Positions 35,616 through 46,718 of a DNA stretch of 64,000 nt are shown here, in pieces. The translations under genes and the position numbers were made by a program. Position 1 is the first letter of the stretch. Every line of letters begins with the position of its first letter. Below the pieces are notes generated by a model that was not told the origin of the DNA, did no database searches, and saw nothing but the letters and a program-made list of their open reading frames with translations. Origin of the DNA: Burkholderia paludis (GTDB taxonomy: Bacteria > Pseudomonadota > Gammaproteobacteria > Burkholderiales > Burkholderiaceae); the NCBI RefSeq assembly GCF_000732615.1, contig NZ_JPGL01000001.1:124001-188000 (forward strand). The letters run 5' to 3'.

Positions 35616-36395
35616 CTAGCGCCGAATCTCCAGGTAGCGGCTCGGCGTGTCGCCCAGGATGCGGCGGAACGCCGACGTGAACGCACTCGCGCTCGCGTAC
35701 CCGAGATCGAGCGCGACGCGCGTCACCGGTTGCCCGTCGCTCAGCCGGGCAATCGCCGCGAGCATGCACACCTGCTGGCGCCAGGCGGCAAAGCTCACGC
35801 CCGTCTGCGCGCGGAACTGCCGCGTGAACGTGCGCCGGCTCAAGCCCGCACTCGCGGCCACCTGATCGAGATCGGCCTCGATCGACGGCGACGCCAGCAG
35901 GTGCCGGCACACCCTCGCCAGCCGCGCGTCGGCCGGCAGCGGCGCATGCAGCGACAGGCGCGGCATCGTCGCGATCTCCGCAACCAGCAGCGCCATCAGC
36001 TTGCCCGCACGCCCGTCGACGTCGTACATGGCCGGCAGGTCGACCGCATCGTCGAGCAGTTGCCGCAGCAGCGCCGATACGCCATAGACGCCGCACTGCC
36101 CGGGCAGGCCGGCCTCCCGGGCGGCGTCGCCGGACACGAACGTGTTGAGCATCGTGACCGGCCCGGTCATCGTCATTTCGTGCCGCACGCCGGCCGGCAC
36201 CCAGCACGCGCGCTGCGGCGGCACCAGCCAGCGCCCGTGCGGCGTCGACACGCTGATCGTGCCGCGCGACGCGAACGCGAATTGCCCGCGCTCGTGCGCG
36301 TGCTCCGGAAACGTCGTGCCCGCGCCATAGTCGTTGGCGGTCACGACCACGCTTCGCGGGATGTGTTCGTAGGGATCCACCAGCGTATTTCTCAC
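35616..36395 (-). CDS. AraC-family transcriptional regulator
   Basis: Cupin-type sensor domain (PEHAHERGQFAFASRGTISVST) followed by a C-terminal double HTH: VAASAGLSRRTFTRQFRAQTGVSFAAWRQQ and VALDLGYASASAFTSAFRRILGDTPSRY. About 259 aa from GTG 36395, which fits the family; a TTG at 36491 or an internal GTG are alternatives, so the start is uncertain. Divergent from the alpha/beta hydrolase at 36538, which it may control. Confidence 0.82.
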   Translation of the reverse strand: MRNTLVDPYEHIPRSVVVTANDYGAGTTFPEHAHERGQFAFASRGTISVSTPHGRWLVPPQRACWVPAGVRHEMTMTGPVTMLNTFVSGDAAREAGLPGQCGVYGVSALLRQLLDDAVDLPAMYDVDGRAGKLMALLVAEIATMPRLSLHAPLPADARLARVCRHLLASPSIEADLDQVAASAGLSRRTFTRQFRAQTGVSFAAWRQQVCMLAAIARLSDGQPVTRVALDLGYASASAFTSAFRRILGDTPSRYLEIRR

Positions 36396-36537
36396 GGCCC
36401 GAATTCCATCATCAATGACCCGATATCGAAGGCGGGCCTCCTTCTGTCGATCTACGATCCGCTTCACCCTTGCGCGACCTGACGGCCGCAAGACCCGCCG
36501 GCCTGATCGGCCGGATTACAACTGCATCGGAGCGGAT

Positions 36538-37317
36538 ATGCCGAATACGTTTCATCGCGTGGGGAACGGCCCCCACCCTGTTCTTGTACTGCCCGGCTGG
36601 TTCGGCGACGCCCACGCGTTTGAACCCGTCGAGGCGTGGCTGTCGCGCGAGCACTTCAGCTACGTGTTCATGGACTTCCGGGGCTACGGCAGCATGCGCG
36701 ACGCGGCGGGCAACTACACGATCGACGAGATCGCCGCCGACGCGCTCGCGCTGGCCGACGCGCTCGATTTCCCGACCTTCAGCGTCGTCGGCCACTCGAT
36801 GGGCGCCATGGCGGCCGAGAAAGTCGCCGCCATGGCGCCCGAACGCGTGCGTGCGCTGGTGGCGATCACGCCCGTACCTAGCGGCGGCCTGCCGTTCGAT
36901 CCGGAGAAGCGCGCGCTATTCGAGCGCGCCGCCGGCCATGTTGCCGATCGCCGCACCATCATCGATCGCAGCACCGGCGGCCGGCTGCCCGCCGCCTGGG
37001 TCGAATGGAAAGCCGCGTATTCGGCCGCCCGTTCGGCGCCGCATGCGTTCGGCGCGTACTTTCGCGCGTGGGCCGATACGGATTTCAGCGGCGAAATCGC
37101 CGGCATCCATCCGGTGAAAGTGCTGATCGGTGCACACGATTCCGCGTTCGACATGGCGCTGATGGCCCGCACCTACCTGCAACGCTATCCGCTCGCCACC
37201 GTCGACGTCCTGCACGATGCCGGCCATTATCCGATGAACGAGACGCCGCTCGCGCTGGCCGCGGCAATGGAGGCGTTCCTGTTCGCCGTGACGGAGAGCC
37301 CTGCCGCCGTCGCCTGA
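36538..37317 (+). CDS. Alpha/beta hydrolase
   Basis: A 259-aa alpha/beta-fold hydrolase. VLVLPGWFGDAHAFEPV near the start gives the oxyanion region, VVGHSMGAMAAEK the Ser nucleophile elbow, and DAGHYPMNE the catalytic His. ATG 36538 follows GGAG; an upstream in-frame start at 36415 adds a basic stretch that does not resemble the fold. Substrate unknown. Convergent with the D-aminopeptidase operon end, 35 bp away. Confidence 0.82.
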   Translation: MPNTFHRVGNGPHPVLVLPGWFGDAHAFEPVEAWLSREHFSYVFMDFRGYGSMRDAAGNYTIDEIAADALALADALDFPTFSVVGHSMGAMAAEKVAAMAPERVRALVAITPVPSGGLPFDPEKRALFERAAGHVADRRTIIDRSTGGRLPAAWVEWKAAYSAARSAPHAFGAYFRAWADTDFSGEIAGIHPVKVLIGAHDSAFDMALMARTYLQRYPLATVDVLHDAGHYPMNETPLALAAAMEAFLFAVTESPAAVA

Positions 37318-37352
37318 CCGGCCGCACGCAGGCGGCATCGTTGCGGCACGCA

Positions 37353-38180
37353 TCACCGCAGCATGAACGACATCGCCGACAGGCTGTTCAGCGTGCGGAC
37401 CACATGCTCGACCGACGGCCCGTCGAAGCGCAGCGTCACCGCGTCGACACGCTCGAGCGACGGCAGCACGCCGAACAGGTCGGCCAGCGCCGCCGTCTGC
37501 ACGCGCAGCGTGCAAGCGGCCGGCGTGGGCCGGCGGGCGGCGGCGCACCAGCCGGCCGACAGCGCCTGCACGACCGTTTCGCGCGCGGCGCTCGCGATCC
37601 GGGCGCACGACGCCGCGGGCGTGAGCGTATCGCCGCTCGACGCGCCGCCGGCCGTCTTGACCGTCTCGAAGCGCGCCTCCGGAAACAGCGGCTGCGTTTC
37701 CTCCGCGAATACGTCGTCGCCCGTCGCCAGCGCGACGTGCGCGCCATATTCGCGCGCCAGCGCACCATACAGCCCGGCTTCGCCGAGTTCGACACCGTTC
37801 AGCCACACCTGCGTGAACGCGAAGCTGTTGATCGTGTGCGCGAGCACGCCGCGCGTCTGCGATTTCGCGTGATAGCCGATCATGAACACGAGGTCGGGCC
37901 GCTGTTCGAGGCCCGTCATCATTCCGAGCGTGCGCGGCTTGCCGAGCACGACGCGCGCGCGTGCATCGAGACCGTCGGGCAGCAGGTTGCGAAAGCCGCC
38001 GTGCGAATCGTTGATCCACACGGACTGCGCGCCGCCCGCGAACGCGCCTTCGATCGCGGCGTTCGCCTCGGCGGTCATCCAGCGGCGCGCGCGCTCGTAT
38101 TCCGGATTGCCGGCACGCGTCTGCTCGGTGGCGAACACGCCCGCGACGCCTTCGATGTCGGTCGAAATCAGGATCTTCAT
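37353..38180 (-). CDS. dppA: M55-family D-aminopeptidase (DppA-like)
   Basis: Zinc aminopeptidase, known in Bacillus as DppA, that removes D-amino acids (D-Ala) from the N-terminus of peptides. The 275-aa length equals the family norm. MKILISTDIEGVAGVF contains the DxE metal pair, NDSHGGFRNL the next His, and MIGYHAKSQTRG the following His; GEAGLYGALAREYG is conserved. Its ATG overlaps the stop of the S58 peptidase gene (ATGA). Last gene of the peptide-utilisation operon. Confidence 0.9.
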   Translation of the reverse strand: MKILISTDIEGVAGVFATEQTRAGNPEYERARRWMTAEANAAIEGAFAGGAQSVWINDSHGGFRNLLPDGLDARARVVLGKPRTLGMMTGLEQRPDLVFMIGYHAKSQTRGVLAHTINSFAFTQVWLNGVELGEAGLYGALAREYGAHVALATGDDVFAEETQPLFPEARFETVKTAGGASSGDTLTPAASCARIASAARETVVQALSAGWCAAARRPTPAACTLRVQTAALADLFGVLPSLERVDAVTLRFDGPSVEHVVRTLNSLSAMSFMLR

Positions 38181-39259
38181 GACTGGGTAGGACGTCCTTC
38201 GTTGCCTTCGTTGAACAACCGATCGAGATCGGGCACCGCCTCGCGCAGCGCCTGCCGCACATGGCCGTCGCGCCCGGCGACCGTCACGGCCTGCAGCAGC
38301 GCGTCGGCAATCGCGTGCTCGACGCTCTCGGCCGCGGCCATGAACAGCGGATCGAGCGCCGCATCGGCCACGAGGGCGGGCAGCGCAACGGTCGATGCGT
38401 CGTGCATGATCGTGTACGCGGTCGAGAAAGCGAGCGCGATGTCGCCGCTGCCGTGCCCGTATACCGAGCCCGTGCGGGCCAGCCCCGCGCCCGCGCGACG
38501 CGCGAGGCGCGACAGTTGCCGCGCGTCGAGCGGCGCGTCGGTGGCCAGCAACAGGATGATCGAGCCCTGCTCCGGCGGCATCGCGTGCGCGGCCCCCGCC
38601 GCACGGCGTTGCGCGACGATGCGCCCGAGCGGCACGCCGCCGAGCGTCAGCATCGGCAACCGGCCGAAATTCGCCAGCACGAGCGCGCCGACCGTATAGG
38701 GCCGGCCGGCCGCCACGGCGACGCGCGACGCCGAACCGATCCCGCCCTTCAGGTCGAAGCACGACATCCCGCGCCCGGCGCCTACCGCACCGCGGGCGAC
38801 ATCGCGCGACGCCGCGCGGCACGCGTCGTCGTAATGCGCGGCCGTCACCGCAAATGCCTGGATATCGTTCAGATAGCCGTCGTTGCACTCGAACACGAGC
38901 GGGTTGACCGTCGGCCAGTCGCGCCCGATCAGGGGATTCGCGGCGATCGCCGCGCGGATCTGCGCGTGCGCGACCGCGCCGACACCGAACGTATTGGTCA
39001 GCGCGACCGGCGTATCGAGCGTGCCGAGTTCGTCGACCTGCACGAGCCCGACACTCTTGCCGAAGCCGTTGATCACGGCCGCGCCGGCCGGCACCTTGCT
39101 GCGGTACGCGTCGCCCGGATGCGGCTTCACGACGGTCACGCCCGTCTGCACGCCGCCGGCATCGAGCGTGCAATGACCGACCGTCACGCCCGGCACGTCG
39201 GCGATCGTGCCGCGCGGCCCGGCCGGCAGCGTCGCCGCCCACATCGGAGCGATACGCAT
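38177..39259 (-). CDS. S58-family (DmpA-like) aminopeptidase
   Basis: Self-processing N-terminal-nucleophile peptidase of 360 aa. Family motifs: IADVPGVTVGHCTLD at the start, GMSCFDLKGGIGSASR before the processing region, and EQGSIILLLATDAPL where DmpA/BapA enzymes are cut between Gly and the nucleophilic Ser. DmpA releases N-terminal L- or D-residues and relatives cleave beta-peptides. Overlaps the permease stop by one base (TGATG) and DppA by four, so the three are tightly coupled. Confidence 0.9.
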   Translation of the reverse strand: MRIAPMWAATLPAGPRGTIADVPGVTVGHCTLDAGGVQTGVTVVKPHPGDAYRSKVPAGAAVINGFGKSVGLVQVDELGTLDTPVALTNTFGVGAVAHAQIRAAIAANPLIGRDWPTVNPLVFECNDGYLNDIQAFAVTAAHYDDACRAASRDVARGAVGAGRGMSCFDLKGGIGSASRVAVAAGRPYTVGALVLANFGRLPMLTLGGVPLGRIVAQRRAAGAAHAMPPEQGSIILLLATDAPLDARQLSRLARRAGAGLARTGSVYGHGSGDIALAFSTAYTIMHDASTVALPALVADAALDPLFMAAAESVEHAIADALLQAVTVAGRDGHVRQALREAVPDLDRLFNEGNEGRPTQS

Positions 39260-40152
39260 CAGCGGCGCTCCAGCTTCGGATCGAGCGCGTCGCGCAGCCC
39301 GTCGCCGAGCAGGTTGAACGCGAGCACGGTCAGGAAGATCGCGAGGCTCGGGAAGATCGCGATGTGCGGCGCCGTCACCATGTCCGCGCGCGCCTCGTTG
39401 AGCATCGCGCCCCACTCCGGCGTCGGCGGCTGCGCGCCGAGCCCGAGGAACGACAGGCTCGCGGCCGTGATGATCGACGTGCCGATGCGCATCGTGAAGT
39501 AGACGACGACCGACGACACGGTGCCCGGCAGGATGTGCCGCACGATGATCGTCCAGTCGGATGCGCCGATGCTGCGCGCGGCCTCGACGTAGGTCATGTG
39601 CTTGAGCATCAGCGTATTGCCGCGCACGAGCCGCGCGAACGCCGGGATGCTGAAGATCGCGACCGCGCAGATCACGTTGACCATCCCGTTGCCGAGGATC
39701 GCGACCACGCCGATCGCGAGCAGGATGCCGGGGAACGCGAACAGCACGTCGGCAACGCGCATCGTGACGCGGTCCCACCAGCCTTCGTAGTAGCCGGCGA
39801 GCAGCCCGAAGAAGGTGCCGATCACCGCGCCGAGCGCGACCGAGAAGAAGCCGGCCGCAAGCGAGATGCGCGTGCCCGCGACGATCCGGCTGAAGATGTC
39901 GCGGCCGAGCGAATCGACGCCGAACCAGTGCACGAGCGACGGCCCCGCGTTCAGCGCATCGTAGTCGAAGTAGTTCTCCGGATCGAACGGCACGATGTGC
40001 GGGCCGACGAAGGCCAGCACGACGAGCGCCAGCACGAAGCCGCCCGCGACGAGCGCGACGGTCTGCTTGCGGAACTTGCGCCAGAATTCGCGCCACGGCG
40101 TGCGGATCGCGGTGGATGCGGCCGGCGCCGCGGTCTGGACAGTCGCATTCAT
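39259..40152 (-). CDS. gsiD: Peptide ABC transporter permease (GsiD-like)
   Basis: Inner-membrane permease of 297 aa of the DppC/GsiD class with six helices, the OppC N-terminal domain ([41 protein letters not shown]) and the EAA loop [23 protein letters not shown]. Pairs with the GsiC-like permease encoded 7 bp upstream. GAGGCGC precedes ATG 40152. Confidence 0.92.
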   Translation of the reverse strand: MNATVQTAAPAASTAIRTPWREFWRKFRKQTVALVAGGFVLALVVLAFVGPHIVPFDPENYFDYDALNAGPSLVHWFGVDSLGRDIFSRIVAGTRISLAAGFFSVALGAVIGTFFGLLAGYYEGWWDRVTMRVADVLFAFPGILLAIGVVAILGNGMVNVICAVAIFSIPAFARLVRGNTLMLKHMTYVEAARSIGASDWTIIVRHILPGTVSSVVVYFTMRIGTSIITAASLSFLGLGAQPPTPEWGAMLNEARADMVTAPHIAIFPSLAIFLTVLAFNLLGDGLRDALDPKLERR

Positions 40153-40159
40153 GCGCGCC

Positions 40160-41080
40160 TCACTTGAACCGGATGGTCGGGTTGATGACCGCATACAGCA
40201 CGTCGACGGTCAGGTTGATCAGGATGAATTCGAGCGAAAACAGCAGCACGATCGCCTGGATCACGGGATAGTCGCGCATCGTCACCGCGTCGACGAGCAG
40301 GCGCCCGAGCCCCGGCCAGTTGAACACGACCTCGACGACGATCGAGCCGCCGAGCAGGAAGCCGAACTGCAGCCCCATCATCGTGACGACCGGGATCATC
40401 GCGTTGCGCAGGCAGTGCTTGAGCACGACCATCGGCTCGTGCACGCCCTTCGCGCGCGCGGTGCGCACGAAATCCTCGTTGAGCACCTCGACGAACGACG
40501 CGCGCGTGAAGCGCGCCATCACGGCCGCGACCGCCGCGCCGAGCGTCAGCGACGGCAGCACGTAGCTTCGCCACGAGCCGTCCGGCACGACCGGCAGCCA
40601 GCCGAGCTTCACCGAGAAGACTTCCATCAGCAGCATGCCGAGCGCGAACGCGGGGAACGAGATGCCGGACACCGCGAGCGTCATGCCGAGGCGGTCGGGC
40701 CAGCGGTTGCGCCACACCGCCGACACGATCCCGATCGCCATCCCGAACGCCGTCGCCCACGCCATGCTGACGAGCGTCAGCATCAGCGTCGGCATGAAGC
40801 GCTCGCCGATTTCGGTCGAGACCGGCCGCTTGCTGCGCGTCGACAGGCCGAAGTCGCCGTGCGCCATCTTCACGAAGAAGTTGACGAACTGCGCGGGCAG
40901 CGGCTGGTCGAGGCCGAGATCGGTGCGCACGAGCGCGACCGTCGCATCGTCGGCTTCGGGGCCTGCCGCGAGCCGCGCCGGATCGCCCGGCAGCAGATGG
41001 ACGAACAGGAACACCAGCACCGCGACGATCGCGAGCGTGGGCAGCAGGCCGAACAGGCGTTTGACGAGAAAATTCAGCAT
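40160..41080 (-). CDS. gsiC: Peptide ABC transporter permease (GsiC-like)
   Basis: A 306-aa DppB-class permease. [35 protein letters not shown] is the typical first helix and [29 protein letters not shown] the EAA loop that contacts the ATPase. With GsiD it forms the channel for glutathione or other short peptides. Lies 79 bp after the binding-protein gene. Confidence 0.93.
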   Translation of the reverse strand: MLNFLVKRLFGLLPTLAIVAVLVFLFVHLLPGDPARLAAGPEADDATVALVRTDLGLDQPLPAQFVNFFVKMAHGDFGLSTRSKRPVSTEIGERFMPTLMLTLVSMAWATAFGMAIGIVSAVWRNRWPDRLGMTLAVSGISFPAFALGMLLMEVFSVKLGWLPVVPDGSWRSYVLPSLTLGAAVAAVMARFTRASFVEVLNEDFVRTARAKGVHEPMVVLKHCLRNAMIPVVTMMGLQFGFLLGGSIVVEVVFNWPGLGRLLVDAVTMRDYPVIQAIVLLFSLEFILINLTVDVLYAVINPTIRFK

Positions 41081-41159
41081 GGGGCACCGATCGAATCAGC
41101 GTGCCGGCGGCGAACGCCGCCGGCACCGCATGGCGGACGAACCGCCGTCGTCATCGCTG

Positions 41160-42722
41160 TCATTTCAGCGAGATTTCGTCGAAGTTGAACGAGCCGTCCG
41201 GCATCACGTACGCGCCCTGCAGCCGCTTGCTGCGCGCATACACGATCTTCTCCTGCACGAGGAAGATCCACGGCGCATCGGCCCAGACCTGCTTCTGCGC
41301 ATCGGCGTAGAGTTCGGTCTTCTTCGCGCGGTCGACCGTCTCCAGCGCCTTCGCGAGATCGCCGTCGACCGCGTCATTCTTGTAGTACGCGGTATTCAGG
41401 AGCTTCGGCGGCGCGGACGAGCTGGCCAGCAGCGGCGTGATCGCCCAGTTCGCCTCGCCGGTCGACGACGACCAGCCGACGTAGTACATCCGCACCGGCG
41501 CCTTCGCCGGATCCGGCGCGCTCTCGACCTTCGCGACGCGCTCGCCGGCTTCCAGCGCCTGCACCTGCACCTTCACGCCGACCTGCGCGAGCTGCTGCTG
41601 CACGAACTGGATGGTCTTCTGCGACGTCGAGTTGTTATACGCGGACCACAGCGTCGTCTCGAAGCCGTTCGGATAGCCGGCCTCCTTCAGCAGCGCGCGC
41701 GCCTTCGCCGGGTCGTACGGCCACGGGCCCAGCTTCGTCGCATAGTCGACGCCCTGCGGCACCACGCCGGTGGACGGCGTCGCATAGCCGGCGAACGCGA
41801 CCTTCGCGAGCGCCTCCTTGTTCACCGCATAGTTCAGCGCCTGCCGCACCTTCGGGTTGTCGAACGGCTTTTGCTGCAGGTTCAGCGACACGTAGCGCTG
41901 CACGATCGACGGCCGCTCCACGATATCGACCTTCGGGTTGCCCTTCAGGTCGGTCGCCTGCTCGAACGGGATGCGGAACGCGAAATCGGCCTCGCCCGTC
42001 TTGATCAGCGCCGCACGCGTGTTGTTGTCGACCACCGGCTTCCAGTCGATCGCGTCGATCTTCGGATAGCCCTTCTTCCAGTAACCGGCGAACTTCTTGA
42101 CCTTCAGGTCGTCGGTCTGCTTCCACTCGACGAACTCGAACGGGCCGGTGCCGACCGGATGCAGCGCGATGTCGCGGCCCCACTTCTTCAGCGCGGCCGG
42201 CGAGATCATCACCGCCGACGGGTGCGCGAGCGTGTTGATCAGCGCCGAGAACGGCTCGCGCAGCGTGATCTTCACCGTGTACGGATCGACCACTTCGGTC
42301 TTCTCGATCACGCGGAACATGTTGTAGCGCTTCAGGTGGTTCGCGGGATCGGTCACGCGGTCGAAGTTCGCCTTCACGGCCGCCGCATTGAAATCGGTGC
42401 CGTCGTGGAACTTCACGCCCTGGCGCAGCTTGATCGTGTAGGTCTTCGCATCCGGGCTCGCGTCGTAGCTGGTTGCCAGCACGTTGACGATCTTCATGTC
42501 CTTGTCCAGGCCGAACAGGCCCTGGTAGAACGACTTGACGACGGCCTGCGACACCGTGTCGTTCGCGTCGTACGGGTCCATCGTCGTGAAGGTCTGGTCC
42601 ACCGCCATCAACACAGTCTGTTGCGCGAACGCGGGCACCGCGGCCGACAGCGCAAAAGCGCCTGCAGCCGCGGCGAGCAGCGTGCGCGGTCGGAACATCG
42701 GGAACGAATACGACTTGTTCAT
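41160..42722 (-). CDS. gsiB: Periplasmic peptide-binding protein (GsiB-like)
   Basis: Family 5 solute-binding protein of 520 aa with a signal peptide ([19 protein letters not shown]). It starts mature with [34 protein letters not shown], as GsiB does, and has the family stretch [28 protein letters not shown]. Known role in E. coli is glutathione capture; the accompanying isoaspartyl, S58 and D-aminopeptidases suggest broader unusual peptides here. AGGAG precedes ATG 42722. Gap of 129 bp after the ATPase gene contains no other gene. Confidence 0.92.
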   Translation of the reverse strand: MNKSYSFPMFRPRTLLAAAAGAFALSAAVPAFAQQTVLMAVDQTFTTMDPYDANDTVSQAVVKSFYQGLFGLDKDMKIVNVLATSYDASPDAKTYTIKLRQGVKFHDGTDFNAAAVKANFDRVTDPANHLKRYNMFRVIEKTEVVDPYTVKITLREPFSALINTLAHPSAVMISPAALKKWGRDIALHPVGTGPFEFVEWKQTDDLKVKKFAGYWKKGYPKIDAIDWKPVVDNNTRAALIKTGEADFAFRIPFEQATDLKGNPKVDIVERPSIVQRYVSLNLQQKPFDNPKVRQALNYAVNKEALAKVAFAGYATPSTGVVPQGVDYATKLGPWPYDPAKARALLKEAGYPNGFETTLWSAYNNSTSQKTIQFVQQQLAQVGVKVQVQALEAGERVAKVESAPDPAKAPVRMYYVGWSSSTGEANWAITPLLASSSAPPKLLNTAYYKNDAVDGDLAKALETVDRAKKTELYADAQKQVWADAPWIFLVQEKIVYARSKRLQGAYVMPDGSFNFDEISLK

Positions 42723-42851
42723 CTTGTTGGGCTCCTGTGGATGATTCGGTAACGCGTGGTGGAATTCCCGGCGTGACTGCACCCGCTCGGGGTAAAGACG
42801 CCGTTGTCTCGCTCGTGCGCAGCTGCGGTCCATATGCCGCCTCCCGCACGC

Positions 42852-44756
42852 TCAATACGCGCCGCCGACGCGGTGCGTCGCGACGTAGTGATCGGGGCCG
42901 ACCGCGACCAGCGGCGCGACGACCGGATCGTCGCCCACCGCGCGGATCGGGCTCGGGATCTCGTCGGCCGCGAGCTGGCGCGGCGCATGCCGGCGCGCAG
43001 GGTCGGCCACCGGCACCGCGCTCATCAGCTTCTTCGTGTACGGGTGCTGCGGCGCCTCGAACACCGCGCGGCGCGGGCCGATCTCGACGATCTGGCCGAG
43101 ATACATCACCGCGACGCGATGGCTGATGCGCTCGACCACGGCCATGTCGTGCGAGATGAACAGGTACGCGACGCCGAGCTCGCGCTGCAGGTCGAGCATC
43201 AGGTTGACGATCTGCGCCTGCACCGACACGTCGAGCGCCGACACCGACTCGTCGGCGATCACGACCTTCGGGTTCAGCGCGAGCGCGCGCGCGATCGCGA
43301 TCCGCTGGCGCTGGCCGCCCGAGAATTCGTGCGGATAGCGGCGCGCGGCTTCCGGCGGCAGGCCGACCTTGTCGAGCAGCCAGTCGACCCGCGCCTGCGC
43401 GTCGCGACCGCTCGCGACGCCGTGCACCAGCAGCGGCTCCATGATCGAGAAGCCCACGGTCAGGCGCGGGTTCAGCGACGCGAACGGATCCTGGAAGATG
43501 AACTGGATGTTCCGGCGCAGCGCCTGCAGGTCCGGGCCCTTCAGCGCGCCGATGTCGCGGCCGTCGAATTCGATCGAGCCGCTTTGCGATTCGACGAGAC
43601 GCAGCAGCGAACGGCCGGTGGTCGACTTGCCGCAGCCCGATTCGCCGACCAGCGCGAGCGTCTCGCCCGCGCGCAGCTCGAAGCTCACGCGCTCGACCGC
43701 ATGCACGTATTGCGACACGCGGCCGAACATGCCGCTCTTCACCGGAAACCGCGTCACGAGATCGCGCACGCGCAGGATCGGCGGCGCGGACGGATCGACG
43801 CGCGGCTGCGCATCGTCGTTCGCCGCGGGCGCGGGCGCGGGCGACGGGGCCGCACTCGCGCCCTCCACCTTCAGCAACGGGAATTTCTCGGGCGTATCGG
43901 TGCCCTGCATCGAACCGAGTTTCGGCACGGCCGCGAGCAGCGCGCGCGTATAGCGATGCGCGGGCGCCGCGAAGAGGCGATCCGAGTCGCCCTCCTCGAC
44001 CTTCTCGCCGCGATACATCACGAGCACGCGGTCGGCCACTTCGGCCACCACGCCCATGTCGTGCGTGATGAAGATCACGCCCATGTTCATTTCGTCCTGC
44101 AGGCCGCGCACCAGTTGCAGGATCTGCGCCTGGATCGTCACGTCGAGCGCGGTCGTCGGCTCGTCCGCGATCAGCAGCGCGGGCCGGCACGACAGCGCCA
44201 TCGCGATCATCACGCGCTGCCGCATCCCGCCCGACAACTGGTGCGGATAGCGCGCGAACACGCGGCGCGCCTCCGGAATGCGCACGAGATCGAGCAGCCG
44301 CAGCGTCTCCGCGCGCGCTTGCGCCGCGCTCTTCGACTGATGCAGCGCGATCGCCTCGCTGATCTGGTCGCCGACCGTAAACACCGGGTTCAGCGACGTC
44401 ATCGGCTCCTGGAAGATCATCGCGATGTCGGCGCCGCGGATGCCGCGCATCGTCGCGCCGCTCGCCCGGGCAAGATCGACGAGCGCACCGCCGCGTCGGC
44501 GGAACGCGATCCGGCCGCCGGTGATCGCGCCGCCGCCATGCTCGACGAGCCGCATCAGCGCGAGCGACGTGACCGACTTGCCGGAACCCGATTCGCCGAC
44601 GATCGCGAGCGTCTCGCCGCGATCGACGTGAAACGACACGTTGCGCACCGCGTCGAACGTCGCGCCCTCGCGGCGGAACGCGACCGACAGGTCGTCGACG
44701 GCAACCACGCGCTGCTCGGGCAGCACCAGGCCGGACGGGTTACGGCTCGTAGACAT
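42852..44756 (-). CDS. gsiA: Fused dual-ATPase subunit of peptide ABC transporter (GsiA-like)
   Basis: A 634-aa cytoplasmic subunit with two ABC domains in one chain, as in GsiA. Each half has Walker A ([14 protein letters not shown] and [15 protein letters not shown]), signature ([15 protein letters not shown] and [15 protein letters not shown]) and Walker B ([24 protein letters not shown]). An Ala/Pro-rich linker joins the halves. A GAGGAGGAG ribosome site precedes ATG 44756. It energises the GsiC/GsiD permeases. Confidence 0.95.
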   Translation of the reverse strand: MSTSRNPSGLVLPEQRVVAVDDLSVAFRREGATFDAVRNVSFHVDRGETLAIVGESGSGKSVTSLALMRLVEHGGGAITGGRIAFRRRGGALVDLARASGATMRGIRGADIAMIFQEPMTSLNPVFTVGDQISEAIALHQSKSAAQARAETLRLLDLVRIPEARRVFARYPHQLSGGMRQRVMIAMALSCRPALLIADEPTTALDVTIQAQILQLVRGLQDEMNMGVIFITHDMGVVAEVADRVLVMYRGEKVEEGDSDRLFAAPAHRYTRALLAAVPKLGSMQGTDTPEKFPLLKVEGASAAPSPAPAPAANDDAQPRVDPSAPPILRVRDLVTRFPVKSGMFGRVSQYVHAVERVSFELRAGETLALVGESGCGKSTTGRSLLRLVESQSGSIEFDGRDIGALKGPDLQALRRNIQFIFQDPFASLNPRLTVGFSIMEPLLVHGVASGRDAQARVDWLLDKVGLPPEAARRYPHEFSGGQRQRIAIARALALNPKVVIADESVSALDVSVQAQIVNLMLDLQRELGVAYLFISHDMAVVERISHRVAVMYLGQIVEIGPRRAVFEAPQHPYTKKLMSAVPVADPARRHAPRQLAADEIPSPIRAVGDDPVVAPLVAVGPDHYVATHRVGGAY

Positions 44757-44784
44757 CGTGAATCTCCTCCTCGTGCGACCGCGA

Positions 44785-45777
44785 TCAGGCGGTGTCGTCG
44801 TCGCGATAGATGCCGACCACCGGCGCTTCGCCGACGCGCGCATAGCCGCGGTACATCCCTTCGGTGTTGAACGGCATCGCGACGTTGCCGTGCGCGTCGA
44901 CCGCGATGATCCCGCCGCGCCCGGCCAGGCGCGGCAGCTTGTTCATCACGACGTCGTGCGCGGCGTCGGCCAGCGATGCGCCGCGATAGGCGATCTGCGC
45001 GGCGACGTCGTGCGCGGTCGCGAGCCGGATGAACATCTCGCCGGTGCCCGTCGACGACACCGCGCAGGTCGCATCGTCCGCGTAGCAGCCCGCGCCGACG
45101 ATCGGCGAATCGCCGACGCGCCCCGGCTGCTTGTTCGTGATGCCGCCCGTCGACGTTGCCGCCGCGATGTGGCCGTGCCGGTCGCACGCGACCGCGCCGA
45201 CCGTGCCGTGCTTGCGGTCCGGATCGAGCGGCTCGGCCGGCTGCGCCGACGCGCCGAACGTGAACGTCGCCGCATCGTGGTCGAGCATCGCACCCGCCGC
45301 CGCGCGCGCCTTGATCCATTGCGCGTGACGCGCTTCGGTGCCGAAATAGTCGGGCTCGACGAGTTCGAGCCCCTGCGCGGCCGCGAACGCATCGGCGCCC
45401 GCGCCGGCGAACATCACGTGTTCGCTCGCCTCCATCACGCGCCGCGCGGCGAGCACGGGATTGCGCACGCGCGTCGCGCAGCAGATCGCGCCGGCGCCGA
45501 GCGTCGCGCCATCCATCACCGCCGCGTCGAGTTCGTGCGTGCCGTCGGCCGTATAGACGGCGCCGCGCCCGGCGTTGAACAGCGGACAGTCCTCGAGCAT
45601 CCGCACCGCGACGGTGACGGCGTCGAGCGCGCTGCCGCCGTCGGCCAGCACCTGCTGCGCCGCCGTCAGGATGGCGGTCAGTTCGGCACGGTAACGGCGC
45701 TCGGTGTCGGTATCCATCGCCTCGCGCAGGATCGTGCCTGCGCCGCCGTGAATCGCTACGATCGCGGATGAAGTCAT
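44785..45777 (-). CDS. iaaA: Isoaspartyl peptidase/L-asparaginase (plant-type)
   Basis: N-terminal-nucleophile hydrolase that cleaves isoaspartyl dipeptides and has L-asparaginase activity. The 330-aa precursor is cut before the Thr in [11 protein letters not shown] (about residue 190) to form the active enzyme; [31 protein letters not shown] and [10 protein letters not shown] are family motifs. The E. coli gene iaaA is also next to gsiABCD. It overlaps the RpiR gene end by four bases. Confidence 0.94.
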   Translation of the reverse strand: MTSSAIVAIHGGAGTILREAMDTDTERRYRAELTAILTAAQQVLADGGSALDAVTVAVRMLEDCPLFNAGRGAVYTADGTHELDAAVMDGATLGAGAICCATRVRNPVLAARRVMEASEHVMFAGAGADAFAAAQGLELVEPDYFGTEARHAQWIKARAAAGAMLDHDAATFTFGASAQPAEPLDPDRKHGTVGAVACDRHGHIAAATSTGGITNKQPGRVGDSPIVGAGCYADDATCAVSSTGTGEMFIRLATAHDVAAQIAYRGASLADAAHDVVMNKLPRLAGRGGIIAVDAHGNVAMPFNTEGMYRGYARVGEAPVVGIYRDDDTA

Positions 45778-46718
45778 GATTTTTTCGGACGGGGGGAAGA
45801 AGGGTTGGCGGCCGGCAGCGCCGCTTGCGGCTGCACGAGCCACGGCAGCAGGAATTCGGTCATCTCGACCGCGGATTTCGCGGAACGGTGCGTACGCAGC
45901 GCGACCGCATCGATCAGCGCCTCGATCATCGCGAGCACGGCCGCTTCCGACGTGGCCGCGAAACGCCGTTCGGCCTTGACGTACAGGTTCAGCGACGCGA
46001 TCGGCGCAAGCGGCGACTGCGGGCCGTCGGAAATGCCCAGCACGCGCGCGCCGCGCGCCGCCGCACGGCGGGCCAGCTCGACGGTGTCCTTCACGTAGCG
46101 AGGAAACGCGAGCGCGATCACCAGATCGCGCGCGTCGGCCGTGTACAGGCGCCGCGCCGCGTGCGACGGGCCGCCGAGCAGCGCGAGCGACTGCACGTTG
46201 TCGTGACACGCGGACAGGCCGTGCTCCATCAGTCCGGAGAGAAACGCGCTCGACCCCGCGCCGAGGATCAGCACGCGCCGCGCGCCGACGATCGCCTCGA
46301 CCGCCGCCTCGACATCGGCCGCGTCCAGTTGCGCACGCGTGCTCTCGATGTTCGCGACGGCCTGGTCGAATACCGTGTCGATCCACGCGGCGCCGCGTAC
46401 GCCGGGCTCCTGCTCCTGCGCCGAACGCAGCCGCTCGACCGGCCCGAGGGTCGCCTCGAAGCCACGCACGAGCGCCGCGCGCATCGCCGGGTAGCCGTCG
46501 AAGCCGAGCGCCTTCGCGAAGCGGTTCGCGGTCGCGATCGACGCATTCACGGCCTGCGCGAGTTCGTCGATGCGCATCGTCGCCGCGCGGAACGGATTCG
46601 CGAGTACGAATTCGCCCATGCGGCGGTGAATCGGCGTCATCAACGGCATCGCCGCCGCGATCAGCTCGGCGATCGCGGGTTCGTCGTGACTGGCGTCGTG
46701 CGGTACGAGAGGCGTCAT
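45774..46718 (-). CDS. RpiR-family (HTH_6 + SIS) regulator
   Basis: A 314-aa regulator: HTH domain at residues about 10-90 (RIDELAQAVNASIATANRFAKALGFDGYPAMRAAL) and SIS domain at about 130-270 (RRVLILGAGSSAFLSGLMEHGLSACHDNVQSLALLGG, and ALAFPRYVKDTVELARRAAARGARVLGISD). Head of the peptide operon and divergent from the MFS/GH31/porin genes, so either or both could be its targets. SIS domains usually bind phosphosugars. ATG 46718 is chosen for family length; a longer reading to 46949 is mostly intergenic. Confidence 0.87.
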   Translation of the reverse strand: MTPLVPHDASHDEPAIAELIAAAMPLMTPIHRRMGEFVLANPFRAATMRIDELAQAVNASIATANRFAKALGFDGYPAMRAALVRGFEATLGPVERLRSAQEQEPGVRGAAWIDTVFDQAVANIESTRAQLDAADVEAAVEAIVGARRVLILGAGSSAFLSGLMEHGLSACHDNVQSLALLGGPSHAARRLYTADARDLVIALAFPRYVKDTVELARRAAARGARVLGISDGPQSPLAPIASLNLYVKAERRFAATSEAAVLAMIEALIDAVALRTHRSAKSAVEMTEFLLPWLVQPQAALPAANPSSPRPKKS

